Part shown: piece after piece, positions 8,392-16,418 of the stretch
How positions within the stretch are numbered: position 1 is the first letter of the stretch
Layout: every line of letters starts with the position of its first letter
Assembly: GCF_051660745.1 (NCBI RefSeq)
Contig: NZ_JBOFQF010000028.1
Span: forward strand, 248,001-312,000
DNA: 64,000 nt
Reading direction: 5' to 3'
From: Segniliparus sp051660745
GTDB taxonomy: Bacteria; Actinomycetota; Actinomycetes; Mycobacteriales; Mycobacteriaceae
The notes under the pieces: generated by a model
What the model was told of the DNA's origin: nothing
The model's database searches: none
What the model saw: only the letters and a program-made list of their open reading frames with translations
Program-made: the position numbers and the translations under genes

Positions 8392-8664
8392 ATGGCAGCC
8401 CAGAAAACTTTCGAGACCCTGTTCGCCGAGCTGAAAGCTCGGGCGGAGAGCGGCGACACCGACAGCTCGACCGTGACCGCGCTCGGCAAAGGCGTGCACT
8501 TCATCGGCAAGAAACTCATCGAGGAAGCGGCCGAGGTGTGGATGGCCGCCGAGCACGAGGACGACGAGGCCCTTGCCTTGGAGCTCTCGCAGCTGTTGTA
8601 TTGGGCGCAAGTGGTCGCCCTCGCTCGTGGAATCGAGCTGAACGACATCTACGGGAGGCTCTGA
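8392..8664 (+). CDS. hisE: Phosphoribosyl-ATP pyrophosphohydrolase
   Basis: Second step of histidine synthesis: phosphoribosyl-ATP to phosphoribosyl-AMP plus pyrophosphate. The 90-aa all-alpha protein has the MazG-like metal site: KKLIEEAAEVWMAAEHED followed by ELSQLLYWAQV, with the paired EExxE and ExxD acids. The N-terminus KTFETLFAELKAR and the DSSTVTALGKGVHFIGKK loop are typical of actinobacterial stand-alone HisE. Its stop overlaps the hisG start by one base (TGATG), so the two are co-translated. The remaining his genes in this window (hisDCBH) lie 43 kb away. Confidence 0.95.
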   Translation: MAAQKTFETLFAELKARAESGDTDSSTVTALGKGVHFIGKKLIEEAAEVWMAAEHEDDEALALELSQLLYWAQVVALARGIELNDIYGRL

Positions 8665-9518
8665 TGCTGCGGGTCGCCGTGCCCAACAAGGGCATGATCT
8701 CGGGTCCGGCCGCCGACCTTCTGTCGGAGGCGGGGTACCGCCGCCGTCGTGACAGCAAGGACCTCTCGGTGCTCGACGCGGCGAACGAGGTCGAGTTCTT
8801 TTTCCTGCGACCCCGCGACATCGCGGTGTACGTCGGCTCCGGGGAGCTCGATCTGGGCATCACCGGGCGGGATTTGGCGTTGGACGCGGGCGCGCGGGTG
8901 CGCGAGCGCCTCGCCCTCGGCTTCGCGACCTCGAAGTTCCGCCTCGCGGCTCCGACCGGCCAGGACTGGACTCTTGAGAAGCTGGCGGGCAAGCGCATCG
9001 CGACCTCGTTGCCGAACCTCATGCGCGCGCACCTGCACAAGCACGGGGTGGACGCCACAGTTGTGCCATTGGACGGCGCGGTGGAGATCTCGGTGCAGCT
9101 CGGCGTCGCCGATGTGGTGGCGGACGTGGTGGACTCCGGCCAGACGCTCAGCCAGCACGGGCTCGCGCCGTTCGGCGATCCGATCTGTGTCTCCGAGGCG
9201 GTCCTCTTCGAGAGCGACGGCGAGGCCGACCCCGCGAAGGAGAAGGCCAAAGCCCAGCTGACGGCCAGGCTCCAGGGCGTGGTCTTCGCCCAGAAGTACC
9301 TCATGCTCGACTACGACTGCCCGAGGACGGTCCTCGACAATGCGGTCGCCGTCACTCCCGGTTTGGAGTCGCCCACCATCGCCGACCTTGCGAACCCGGA
9401 GTGGGTCGCGGTGCGCGCGCTCACCCCGCGCGCCGAGGTGAACGCGGTGATGGACAAGCTCGAAGAGCTGGGGGCGAAGGCGATCCTCGCCTCCGACGTG
9501 CGGCACTGCCGGTTCTGA
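8664..9518 (+). CDS. hisG: ATP phosphoribosyltransferase (long form)
   Basis: First committed step of histidine synthesis, joining ATP and PRPP. At 284 aa it is the long HisG form with a C-terminal regulatory domain that binds histidine for feedback inhibition, so no HisZ is needed. Visible blocks are LRVAVPNKGMISGPA, LRPRDIAVYVGSGELDLGITGRD, KRIATSLPNLMRAHL, and VADVVADVVDSGQTLSQHGL for PRPP binding. The C-terminal domain is seen in YLMLDYDCPR, PGLESPTIADL and the closing LGAKAILASDVRHCRF. The start overlaps the hisE stop. Confidence 0.96.
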   Translation: MLRVAVPNKGMISGPAADLLSEAGYRRRRDSKDLSVLDAANEVEFFFLRPRDIAVYVGSGELDLGITGRDLALDAGARVRERLALGFATSKFRLAAPTGQDWTLEKLAGKRIATSLPNLMRAHLHKHGVDATVVPLDGAVEISVQLGVADVVADVVDSGQTLSQHGLAPFGDPICVSEAVLFESDGEADPAKEKAKAQLTARLQGVVFAQKYLMLDYDCPRTVLDNAVAVTPGLESPTIADLANPEWVAVRALTPRAEVNAVMDKLEELGAKAILASDVRHCRF

Positions 9519-9653
9519 CGCCGGGCGTGAGCCGGGCGCGGTGGCAGAGCGCCGACCGAGGGTGCGCATCCATTCGGCTGTGCCGTCGGGCAGCTGTCTC
9601 TCTCGCCGCCGACCGTGGTTTTTGTCCGCAGGCGGAAGCTCTCGCGACGGAGG

Positions 9654-10526
9654 TCAGCCGACGCGCGACCAGAACCGCATGACCAGGTCTGCGAGCCTTG
9701 GGAAATACGCGCTTTGCAGGTGGAGCCAGCCCGCATACCGGGCCGAGATGCGTGGCGGGCGGGTTCTCGCCGCCAACACTGCCCAAGAGCCTGCCTCGTG
9801 GAGGGGAAGCGTGGGCACTTTGTCGTACTGCCGGGTCGGCGCGATCATCGGGGTGCGCACCAAGGGGTAGTAGAGCGCGGTCGTGCGCACGCCTTTGTCG
9901 TGCAACTCCACGCCGAGGGTGCGGTGCGCGATGGCGAGAGCCGCCTTGGAGGCCACGTACGCTCCGAATTTCGGCAACGAGTCCGCAAGCACCCCCCATG
10001 TCGCCGCGTTGATGATGTGTCCGTCGCCGCGTTCGACCATGCCGGGCAGGAATCCCTTGGTCAGCCGCATCGCGGAGAAGTAATTGATCTGCATGACCCG
10101 CTCGAAGTCATGCCAGCGCTCAAGCGATTCGGCCGTGTGCCTGCGGATGGAGCGCCCTGCGTTGTTCACAAGGATATCCACCCCGCCGAACTCGGCGTTG
10201 ACCTCCTCCACGAGCTTGTCCACGGCTTCGAGGTCGCTCAGATCGCAAGAGATGGCGATGGCCTCGCCGCCTCCGGCATTGATCTTGGCGGCGACGGCGG
10301 CGAGTTCTTCTTGCCTGCGCGCCACGATGATGACTCGTGCGCCGAGTTTCGCGAATTGGCACGCGTTCTCCTCTCCGATGCCGGACGAGGCTCCGGTGAT
10401 GAGCACTCGCTTGCCCTGGAGCGGCACCCCGTAGGACGGATCCCGCCTCGCGCGCCAGACTCCGAAGCCGCTGGAAGCGTTCTGGAACCAGGTGGCCACT
10501 GGGTTGTCCGCCAGTAAGTTACTCAT
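9654..10526 (-). CDS. Short-chain dehydrogenase/reductase with substituted catalytic serine
   Basis: A 290-aa SDR. The Rossmann motif TGASSGIG, the VDILVNNAGRS strand and the YxxxK pair (FGAYVASKAAL) are intact. At the position of the catalytic serine, however, the strand reads HIINAATWG where most SDRs have Ser-Ser, so Thr/Ala replaces it. The long N-terminus (residues 1-40) and the C-terminal RISARYAGWLHLQSAYFPRL resemble mycobacterial lipid-linked ketoacyl/acyl reductases, but the substrate is unknown. ATG 10526 lies 7 nt after TATTTT with no SD, suggesting a leaderless mRNA. A perfect 12-bp tandem repeat lies directly on and upstream of that box, so the gene is probably repressed by a dedicated regulator. 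Confidence 0.85.
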   Translation of the reverse strand: MSNLLADNPVATWFQNASSGFGVWRARRDPSYGVPLQGKRVLITGASSGIGEENACQFAKLGARVIIVARRQEELAAVAAKINAGGGEAIAISCDLSDLEAVDKLVEEVNAEFGGVDILVNNAGRSIRRHTAESLERWHDFERVMQINYFSAMRLTKGFLPGMVERGDGHIINAATWGVLADSLPKFGAYVASKAALAIAHRTLGVELHDKGVRTTALYYPLVRTPMIAPTRQYDKVPTLPLHEAGSWAVLAARTRPPRISARYAGWLHLQSAYFPRLADLVMRFWSRVG

Positions 10527-10533
10527 GGGTAAT

Positions 10534-10561
10534 AAAATATGACATAGATTATGACATAGAT
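10534..10561 (-). promoter_or_regulatory. -10 box plus tandem 12-bp operator-like repeat
   Basis: The plus strand carries TATGACATAGAT twice in perfect tandem (10538-10549 and 10550-10561). Each copy contains TATGACATA, a 9-bp sequence palindromic except at its centre. The first copy touches the complement of the -10 hexamer TATTTT (10539-10534) that serves the SDR start 7 nt downstream. The surrounding 50 bp is strikingly AT-rich for this genome. Confidence 0.5.
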
Positions 10562-10613
10562 AATAACGAAGTCAAGGCGGAGGCTCCCGCCCCGATCGCA
10601 TGGGGCCGGCGGC

Positions 10614-10639
10614 TTAGTTTTTCAGCCTAGTTTTTCAGC
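10614..10639. repeat. 13-bp tandem duplication at the 3' end of the hydrolase gene
   Basis: TTAGTTTTTCAGC at 10614-10626 is followed directly by CTAGTTTTTCAGC, matching at 12 of 13 bases. The stop codon of the minus-strand hydrolase sits inside the duplicate, so the duplication changed or shifted the C-terminus by a few residues. It may also act as a weak terminator. Confidence 0.6.
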
Positions 10640-11674
10640 GGGGGGAGCCTCGTCGACGCGCTCGTCCAGCCACTGGTCCAGCGCCGCATAGGCCCTCGTG
10701 CGGGCCTCGGCCCGAGAGAGAAAGACGTCGTGGCGGGCTTGCGGAATCTGCACCACGTCGGTCTGCGGCGTGAGAAACCCGGCCCAGCGCTTGATGTGCG
10801 ACACGTCCAGGACAGCGTCGGAGGAGTCCAGCTTCTCGGGGTCAGACCCAGAGAGGTACGACCGGTCGGAGTGCAGGACCAGCGCGGGGACTCCGACGTC
10901 CACGCCGTGGTGCCATTCCCGCTGCGCACGGGTCACCGCGCGCAGCCAGCCGAGCCGCAGCGGCGGTCCGAGCAGCGGTTTGCGCTCCAAGCTGTAGTCC
11001 CATTCGCCCCGGTAGTCCTTGTGCAGGCTCTCGCCGTACGCGCCGAGCCCGCCTTGGGGGAGCGTCAGCATCGGGGCGAGCCGCCCGACCGTCTCGGCGA
11101 GCCCCTTCGCGACGAATCGCAGCGGGGCCGGGGCGGGAAGCTCCACGAACGGGCTGTTGAGCACGAGGCCACGGACCAGCCGGGACGCGGCAGAGGCTGG
11201 ATCGCGGCGCTCCCGTGCGACGGCGAGCGGCGCGATGAGCCCGCCGGTCGAGTGCCCGTGCACGAGGGTCGAGACGGCTCCGCCCGGGAAGGCGGGGCCG
11301 AGCTCGGCCTGGATCGTTTCGAGCGCCGCGCGGATGTCGACGTCGTACTGGGCGAAGTCCGAGCTGTAATGCGGGGTGAGCCACGGGCGCCGGGAGCGCC
11401 CGCACTTGCGGAGGTCCACGGCGTAGAACCGATAGCCGCGCGCGGCGAAGTGCTCGGCGAGCCCGCGTTGGAAGAAGTAGTCGTTATAGCCGTGCACGTG
11501 CAGGACAGCGCCCCGAGGAGCGCCGTCCGCGTCGGGCGGAACATGTTTGACGAGGGTGGCGAAAATCTCCCCTTCGCCGTCAGGATCGTCTCCGAGCGGA
11601 ATAGTCAATTGTCGAAAATCGTCCCCAAGCTCGTCAGACGACCAAAGGGTGGATGAATCTGCGGCGATGCTCAC
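10622..11674 (-). CDS. Alpha/beta hydrolase, serine aminopeptidase S33 / lysophospholipase type
   Basis: A 350-aa alpha/beta-hydrolase of the Hydrolase_4 (monoglyceride lipase/lysophospholipase-like) kind. The oxyanion strand is GAVLHVHGYNDYFFQRG, the nucleophile elbow is HGHSTGG, and the late acid and histidine fall in VLHSDRSYLSG and QIPQARHDVFLS. No signal peptide is visible. Its position divergent from mqo matches the uncharacterised Rv2854 hydrolase beside mqo in M. tuberculosis (from memory). The only in-frame start is GTG 11674, 6 nt after TATGAT on the minus strand, again leaderless. A 13-bp duplication affects the last codons. Confidence 0.85.
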   Translation of the reverse strand: MSIAADSSTLWSSDELGDDFRQLTIPLGDDPDGEGEIFATLVKHVPPDADGAPRGAVLHVHGYNDYFFQRGLAEHFAARGYRFYAVDLRKCGRSRRPWLTPHYSSDFAQYDVDIRAALETIQAELGPAFPGGAVSTLVHGHSTGGLIAPLAVARERRDPASAASRLVRGLVLNSPFVELPAPAPLRFVAKGLAETVGRLAPMLTLPQGGLGAYGESLHKDYRGEWDYSLERKPLLGPPLRLGWLRAVTRAQREWHHGVDVGVPALVLHSDRSYLSGSDPEKLDSSDAVLDVSHIKRWAGFLTPQTDVVQIPQARHDVFLSRAEARTRAYAALDQWLDERVDEAPPAEKLG

Positions 11675-11680
11675 GCGGGC

Positions 11681-11686
11681 ATCATA
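11681..11686 (-). promoter_or_regulatory. Candidate -10 box (TATGAT) for the hydrolase, leaderless
   Basis: TATGAT on the minus strand ends 6 nt before GTG 11674, with no SD between. It lies in the 60-bp divergent region shared with mqo. Confidence 0.5.
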
Positions 11687-11696
11687 GACATCCTGA

Positions 11697-11727
11697 GTGA
11701 CAAGCGGAAGCAGGTCAGACGTACTAT
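11697..11727 (+). promoter_or_regulatory. Candidate mqo promoter, leaderless
   Basis: The -10 hexamer TACTAT (11722-11727) lies 7 nt before ATG 11735 and no SD is present. GTGACA at 11697-11702 is a possible -35, although the 19-bp spacer is long. Confidence 0.45.
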
Positions 11728-11734
11728 TCTGAAC

Positions 11735-13252
11735 ATGCCTGAGCAAACCGCCCCTGCGAAAACGACTAAGAAGGCCGGCGCCGCCGTGCTGGAGACGGAT
11801 GTGGCCCTCATCGGAGCCGGAGTTGTGAGCGCCACGCTCGGCTCCCTCCTGCGCCAGGTGCAGCCGGATTGGTCCATCGCCGTGTTCGAGCGCCGTCCGG
11901 GCGCGGCCGAGGAGTCGAGCTCCCCGTGGAACAACGCGGGCACCGGGCACTCGGCGCTCTGCGAGCTCAACTACACCCCGGCCAAGCCGGGCGGCGGCGT
12001 GGACATCACGAAGGCTGTCGCGATCAACGAGCAGTTCCAGGTGACGCGGCAGTTCTGGTCGAGCCTCGTCCAGGCGGGGCACCTGGTGGAGCCGAAGCGG
12101 TTCATCAACCCGGTCCCGCACATGAGCTGGGTGACCGGGCAGGAAGACTCCGACTACCTCAAGACCCGGTACGAGACCCTCTCGAAGCACCCGCTGTTCT
12201 CGAACATGGGCTTCTCCACCGATCCCGACGAGTTCGCCAAGCGGCTGCCGCTCATGGCCCGGGGCCGCGACTTCTCCGACCCGTTCGCGATCACCTGGGA
12301 GGAGGACGGCACCGACGTGAACTTCGGCGAGCTGAGCCGCCAGCTCCTCGCCCACGTCGCGGGCGCCGGTCCGCTCCTGTTCGAGCACGAGGTGACGAGC
12401 CTCAAGCGCGACGGCGACCGCTGGAAGCTCTCGGTCAAAAACCTTCGGACCGGGGAGAAGATCACCGCACGGGCGAAGTTCGTCTTCGTCGGCGCGGGCG
12501 GCTACGCGCTGCCGCTCCTGCAGTCCGCAGGCGTGCCCGCGGTCAAGGGCATGGGCGGGTTCCCGATCTCCGGCGCGTTCTTGCGCTGCACGAACCCCGC
12601 GATCGTCGAGCAGCACCAGGCCAAGGTGTACGGGAAGGCCAAGGGGTCGGCTCCGCCGATGTCCGTGCCGCACCTGGACACCAGGGTGATCGACGGGAAG
12701 AAGGGCGTCCTCTTCGGCCCGTACGCGGGCTGGTCGCCGAAGTACTTGAAAGAAGGCAGGCTCACCGACCTCTTCGCCTCGCTGCGCCCCGCCAACATCC
12801 TGCCCTACCTCTCGGTGGCCGCCACCGAGTTCAACCTGGTCACCTACCTCGTCGGGCAGCTGCTCCAGTCCACCTCGGACCGGATCGCGGCGTTGGCGGA
12901 CTTCGTCCCCGCCGTCGACCCGGCGGACTGGGAGCTGTACTTCGCGGGCCAACGGGTGCAGATCATCCGGGGCAAGGGCGCGAAGGGCACCTTGGAGCTC
13001 GGCACCGCCGTCGAGACCACGCCGGACGGCACCGTCGCCGGACTGCTCGGGGCTTCGCCCGGCGCTTCGACCTGTGTGTCCGCGATGCTCTCGCTGCTCG
13101 AACGGTGCTTCCCGAAGGACCACGAGCGCTGGGTCGGGAAGATCAAAGAGCTCGTGCCGTCGTACGGGACGAAGCTCGCCGACAACCCGCAGCTCCACGA
13201 GCGCTTGTTCGCCGACTCCGCCAAGACCCTCGAGCTGACTTCGGGCTCTTGA
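11735..13252 (+). CDS. mqo: Malate:quinone oxidoreductase
   Basis: Membrane-associated FAD enzyme that oxidises malate to oxaloacetate and passes electrons to quinone, serving both the TCA cycle and the respiratory chain. The 505-aa protein has the FAD motif DVALIGAGVVSATLGSLL, then FERRPGAAEESSSPWNNAGTGHSALCELNYTP, the best-known Mqo signature. HMSWVTGQEDSDYLKTRYE and GASPGASTCVSAML follow near the C-terminus. Length and order match the family throughout. Its stop TGA overlaps the TTG start of the siroheme synthase (TTGA), so the two are translationally coupled, an unexpected pairing. In M. tuberculosis several other genes lie between mqo and cysG (from memory). Confidence 0.97.
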   Translation: MPEQTAPAKTTKKAGAAVLETDVALIGAGVVSATLGSLLRQVQPDWSIAVFERRPGAAEESSSPWNNAGTGHSALCELNYTPAKPGGGVDITKAVAINEQFQVTRQFWSSLVQAGHLVEPKRFINPVPHMSWVTGQEDSDYLKTRYETLSKHPLFSNMGFSTDPDEFAKRLPLMARGRDFSDPFAITWEEDGTDVNFGELSRQLLAHVAGAGPLLFEHEVTSLKRDGDRWKLSVKNLRTGEKITARAKFVFVGAGGYALPLLQSAGVPAVKGMGGFPISGAFLRCTNPAIVEQHQAKVYGKAKGSAPPMSVPHLDTRVIDGKKGVLFGPYAGWSPKYLKEGRLTDLFASLRPANILPYLSVAATEFNLVTYLVGQLLQSTSDRIAALADFVPAVDPADWELYFAGQRVQIIRGKGAKGTLELGTAVETTPDGTVAGLLGASPGASTCVSAMLSLLERCFPKDHERWVGKIKELVPSYGTKLADNPQLHERLFADSAKTLELTSGS

Positions 13253-14484
13253 GCTCTTCTGCCGCCGAACCGTATCTCGCGGGCCTGAACCTCGCGGACA
13301 AGCCGGTCGTGGTCGTCGGCGGGGGAGCAGTGGCCCGCCGCAGGGTCGCGGGCCTGGTGCGGGCAGGAGCGCGGGTGACCGTCGTCGCGCCATCGGTGAC
13401 CACTGCTATCGAGGCGACTAGAGGCGTCGCCGTCGTGCTCCGGGAATACCGCGAAGGCGATCTTGACGGGTTCTGGTACGCCCTCGCCTGCACCGACGAC
13501 CCCGAGACGAACGCTCGCGTCGTGGCCGAGGCCGACCGGCTGCGGATCTTCTGCGTCCGGGCGGACCAGGCGAGGAGCGGCTCCGCCGTCACGCCCGCGA
13601 TCGGCCGCTCCGGCTCGCTGACCGTCGGGGTCCTCTCGAACGGCGACCACCGCCGTTCCGCCGCCGCGCGCACCGCGATCCAGGCCGCGATCGAGGACGG
13701 CCGCCTGGACGTGGAGGCAGAACGGGAGGCAGGCGCCCCCGCTCCAGGGGTGGCGCTCGTCGGAGCGGGGCCGGGCGACCCGGAGCTCATCACGATCCGG
13801 GGCAAGCGGCTTTTGGCCAAGGCGGACGTGGTCGTCGCCGACCGGCTGGCCCCGCCGGAGCTGCTGGCGGAGCTGGGGCCGAAGGTCGAGGTCGTGGACG
13901 CGGCGAAGGTGCCGGGCGGGCGCTCGATGGACCAAGAGGACATCAACCGGGCGCTGATCGAGCACGCGCGCGCCGGGAAGTTCGTTGTGCGGCTGAAAGG
14001 CGGCGACCCGTACGTGTTCGGCAGGGGCTTCGAGGAGTACCTGGCCTGCGTGCGGGCAGGCGTCCCGGTGACGGTGGTGCCGGGCGTGTCGAGCGCGATC
14101 GCGGCTCCCGCGCTCGCGCAGATCCCGGTCACCCATCGCGGGGTGACGCACGAGGTCGTGATCGCGAGCGGGCACCTCGCGCCTGATTCCCCCGCGTCGC
14201 TCGTCGACTGGCCGGGGCTCGCCCGGCTGAAGGGCACGCTCGTGCTGCTCATGGCTATCACGCATGTGCGGGCGATCAGCGCGGCGCTCGTCGCGGGCGG
14301 GCGTGACCCGGCGACTCCTGCCGCCGTTGTGGAAGACGCGGGGCGGCAAGGCCAGCGTGTGCTCAGAACCCGGCTCGACCAGATCGCCGACCTCGTGGCG
14401 GCAGAGCAGGTCGGGCCGCCCGCGGTCGTCGTGGTCGGCCCTGTTGTGGCGCTCTTGGACCAAGCAGGGGCTTCCAGCGGGTAG
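13249..14484 (+). CDS. cysG: Siroheme synthase-type uroporphyrinogen-III C-methyltransferase (CysG-like)
   Basis: A 411-aa two-domain protein. Residues 1 to about 150 form a precorrin-2 dehydrogenase/ferrochelatase domain with the NAD motif VVVVGGGAVARRRVAGLV and GVLSNGDHRRSAAART. Residues 165-411 form the SAM-dependent uroporphyrinogen-III methyltransferase, with VALVGAGPGDPELITIRG, VRLKGGDPYVFGRG, PGVSSAIAAPALAQIPVTHRG and LVLLMAIT. Together they make siroheme for sulfite and nitrite reductases. The start is TTG 13249, inside the mqo stop; this is the only plausible start upstream of the YLAGLNL strand. The stop codon TAG forms the first half of the next gene's -10 box. Confidence 0.92.
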   Translation: MSSSAAEPYLAGLNLADKPVVVVGGGAVARRRVAGLVRAGARVTVVAPSVTTAIEATRGVAVVLREYREGDLDGFWYALACTDDPETNARVVAEADRLRIFCVRADQARSGSAVTPAIGRSGSLTVGVLSNGDHRRSAAARTAIQAAIEDGRLDVEAEREAGAPAPGVALVGAGPGDPELITIRGKRLLAKADVVVADRLAPPELLAELGPKVEVVDAAKVPGGRSMDQEDINRALIEHARAGKFVVRLKGGDPYVFGRGFEEYLACVRAGVPVTVVPGVSSAIAAPALAQIPVTHRGVTHEVVIASGHLAPDSPASLVDWPGLARLKGTLVLLMAITHVRAISAALVAGGRDPATPAAVVEDAGRQGQRVLRTRLDQIADLVAAEQVGPPAVVVVGPVVALLDQAGASSG

Positions 14485-14487
14485 TCT
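14482..14487 (+). promoter_or_regulatory. Candidate -10 box (TAGTCT) overlapping the cysG stop
   Basis: TAGTCT includes the cysG stop TAG and lies 8 nt before ATG 14496. It is only 2 nt before the upstream ATG 14490, so it favours 14496 as the real start of a leaderless exporter mRNA. Confidence 0.4.
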
Positions 14488-14495
14488 CGATGCCC

Positions 14496-16217
14496 ATGAG
14501 CCGGATCACGAAAGAAGCCGAGGCAGAAGCGGGCGAGACGGCGCCGAGGCGCGCTGAGGCCCTCGCCGGGCTGCTCGAACCAGGCGCGCAGGCGCCGTCG
14601 CCCGCGCTGGTCGAAGAACAGGCTTCCTCGCGCAGCCTCGTGCAGCTCGGGACCGGCTTTGTGAAGGACAGGTGGAACGAGTTCCTGCACGGCCGCCACG
14701 ACCACACCCAGCGCTCGAACGCGTTCTGCCTCGCGATCCTCGCCTTGGGCGGCATGCAGTTCATGGCGACGCTCGACGGGACCGTCGCGAATATCGCCCT
14801 GTTCCGCATCCAAGAAGCCCTGCATCTTTCCGCGCCGGGCCGGTCGTGGGTGATCACCGCGTATGTGCTCGCTTTCGGCGGGCTCATGCTGCTCGGCGGG
14901 CGGCTCGGCGATCTCATCGGGCGCAAGCGGGCGTTCCTGATCGGCGTCGGCGTCTTCACCCTCGGGTCCTTGCTGTGCTCGTTGTCCTGGGACGAGACCT
15001 CGCTCTTGGTCTTCCGGGCGATCCAGGGCTCGGGCGCGGCGTTGGCCTCGCCGACGGGCCTCGCGCTCGTCGCGACGCTCTTCACCCCCGGCACGGCGCG
15101 GAACATCGCGGTGGCCATCTACGGCGGGATGCTGGGCATCGGCTCGATCGCGGGCTTGATCTTCGGCGGGGCGCTCACCGAGCTCGGCCGGTTCGTCGGC
15201 GAGCACGTCGGGATATCCGGCCTGGACTGGCAGCTCATCTTCGTGGTGAACGTCCCGATCGGCATCGGCATCTTGGTCCTCACCCTGCTCACGATTCCGG
15301 ACGTGGCCCCGCACAGCACGAAGCTGGACGTGCCGGGGGCTGTCACGTCGGCGGGCGCTGTGTTCTTGTTCGTCTTCGGCTTCACGCAGGGCCCCATCTG
15401 GGGGTGGAAGAGCCCCGGGATCGTCGGGCCGCTGCTCGTCGGCGTGGCGCTCCTCGCGGCGTTCGTCGTGATCGAGCTTCGCTCGCCCAACCCGCTGGTG
15501 CCGCTGCGGCTCTTCGCGAACAAAGACAAGATCGCGACGTTCGGGACCATCGTCCTGTCCGGCGCGATCCTCATGTGCCTGACCATCTACGTCGTGCTTT
15601 TCTTCCAGGACGTCTTGCGCTATTCGCCGCTGAAGACCGGGCTCTCGTTCATCCCGTTCGCCATCGCGCTCGGCGTCGGCAGCCAGATCGCGGTGCTCCT
15701 GCTCAAGAGGATCGCCCCGCGTTGGACGGCGGGGGTCGGCCTCGCGTTCGTGCTCGCGGGCTTCCTCTACGGCTCGACCCTCACGCCGTCCGCCCATTAC
15801 GTGCAGAACCTGCTCGCGCCGATCCTGCTCATCGGCTTCGGCATCGGCGTGGTCCTGGTGCCGCTGCCGCTGTGCGCGTTGGTCGGCGTCCCGGACGAGG
15901 AGCTCGGGCCGCTCGCGGCCATCGCGCTGGTCGCGCAGGAGCTCGGCGGGCCTGTCGGCCTTTCGGTGATGGGCGGCCTGTTGTTCTCTTCGAGAAAGCT
16001 CGAGGTCGGCAAGAGCAACTCGGTCGGGATGACGCCCGCCGAACTCGCCCAGCTCTCGTCGGGCTACACCTTCGGCCTCTTGATCCTGGCCGGGGCCGCT
16101 TTGGTCGCCGCCGCGGTCGGATTTTTCATCGGATACACCCCGGACCAGATCGCCGAAGCCCAGGAGGCGAAGGCCGCCGCCGATTCGGGAGAGGGCGAAT
16201 TGGCGCATTCCGTGTGA
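14496..16217 (+). CDS. efpA: MFS drug exporter, DHA2/EmrB-QacA type (EfpA-like)
   Basis: A 573-aa, 14-helix major facilitator. After a charged cytoplasmic N-terminus of about 75 residues come ILALGGMQFMATLDGTVANIAL (helix 1, with the DHA2 motif D1) and motif A GGRLGDLIGRKRAF. Motif C-like GGMLGIGSIAGLIFGGAL and a regular series of hydrophobic segments follow, ending in a hydrophilic tail. Such proteins use the proton gradient to expel drugs or lipids. The symbol efpA rests on family plus position between cysG and proS, the order I recall for M. tuberculosis. One difference is that a monooxygenase gene is inserted before proS. ATG 14490 is an alternative start two codons upstream. Confidence 0.85.
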   Translation: MSRITKEAEAEAGETAPRRAEALAGLLEPGAQAPSPALVEEQASSRSLVQLGTGFVKDRWNEFLHGRHDHTQRSNAFCLAILALGGMQFMATLDGTVANIALFRIQEALHLSAPGRSWVITAYVLAFGGLMLLGGRLGDLIGRKRAFLIGVGVFTLGSLLCSLSWDETSLLVFRAIQGSGAALASPTGLALVATLFTPGTARNIAVAIYGGMLGIGSIAGLIFGGALTELGRFVGEHVGISGLDWQLIFVVNVPIGIGILVLTLLTIPDVAPHSTKLDVPGAVTSAGAVFLFVFGFTQGPIWGWKSPGIVGPLLVGVALLAAFVVIELRSPNPLVPLRLFANKDKIATFGTIVLSGAILMCLTIYVVLFFQDVLRYSPLKTGLSFIPFAIALGVGSQIAVLLLKRIAPRWTAGVGLAFVLAGFLYGSTLTPSAHYVQNLLAPILLIGFGIGVVLVPLPLCALVGVPDEELGPLAAIALVAQELGGPVGLSVMGGLLFSSRKLEVGKSNSVGMTPAELAQLSSGYTFGLLILAGAALVAAAVGFFIGYTPDQIAEAQEAKAAADSGEGELAHSV

Positions 16218-16265
16218 TGCGAGTCACGTATTCTCCGCTCGGGGCCGAGTATCCAGAACGCCGTT

Positions 16266-16294
16266 ATGACATTGTTCGCGTTGTGCGCTAGGCT
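16266..16294 (+). promoter_or_regulatory. Candidate sigma-A-type promoter
   Basis: ATGACA (16266-16271) is one mismatch from the -35 consensus and is separated by exactly 17 bp from TAGGCT (16289-16294). The resulting leader of about 115 nt ends in GAGGAG before ATG 16419. It would serve the monooxygenase gene. Confidence 0.5.
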
Positions 16295-16418
16295 CAGTCG
16301 TGGAACACGTTTTTGGGAGCTGTCCCATAGGCGTGCGTCACACCGCTAGATCGATGTGCGTCCCCTCGGCGACGAGGCCTGAACGCCCTGGCGGTCGAGA
16401 ACGACGTGAGGAGCAGAA

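Noticed and set aside
10622..13393. 923-codon minus-strand frame fusing the hydrolase to sequence antisense to mqo
   Set aside because: Only the part after GTG 11674 resembles a protein; the remainder is the reverse complement of mqo.
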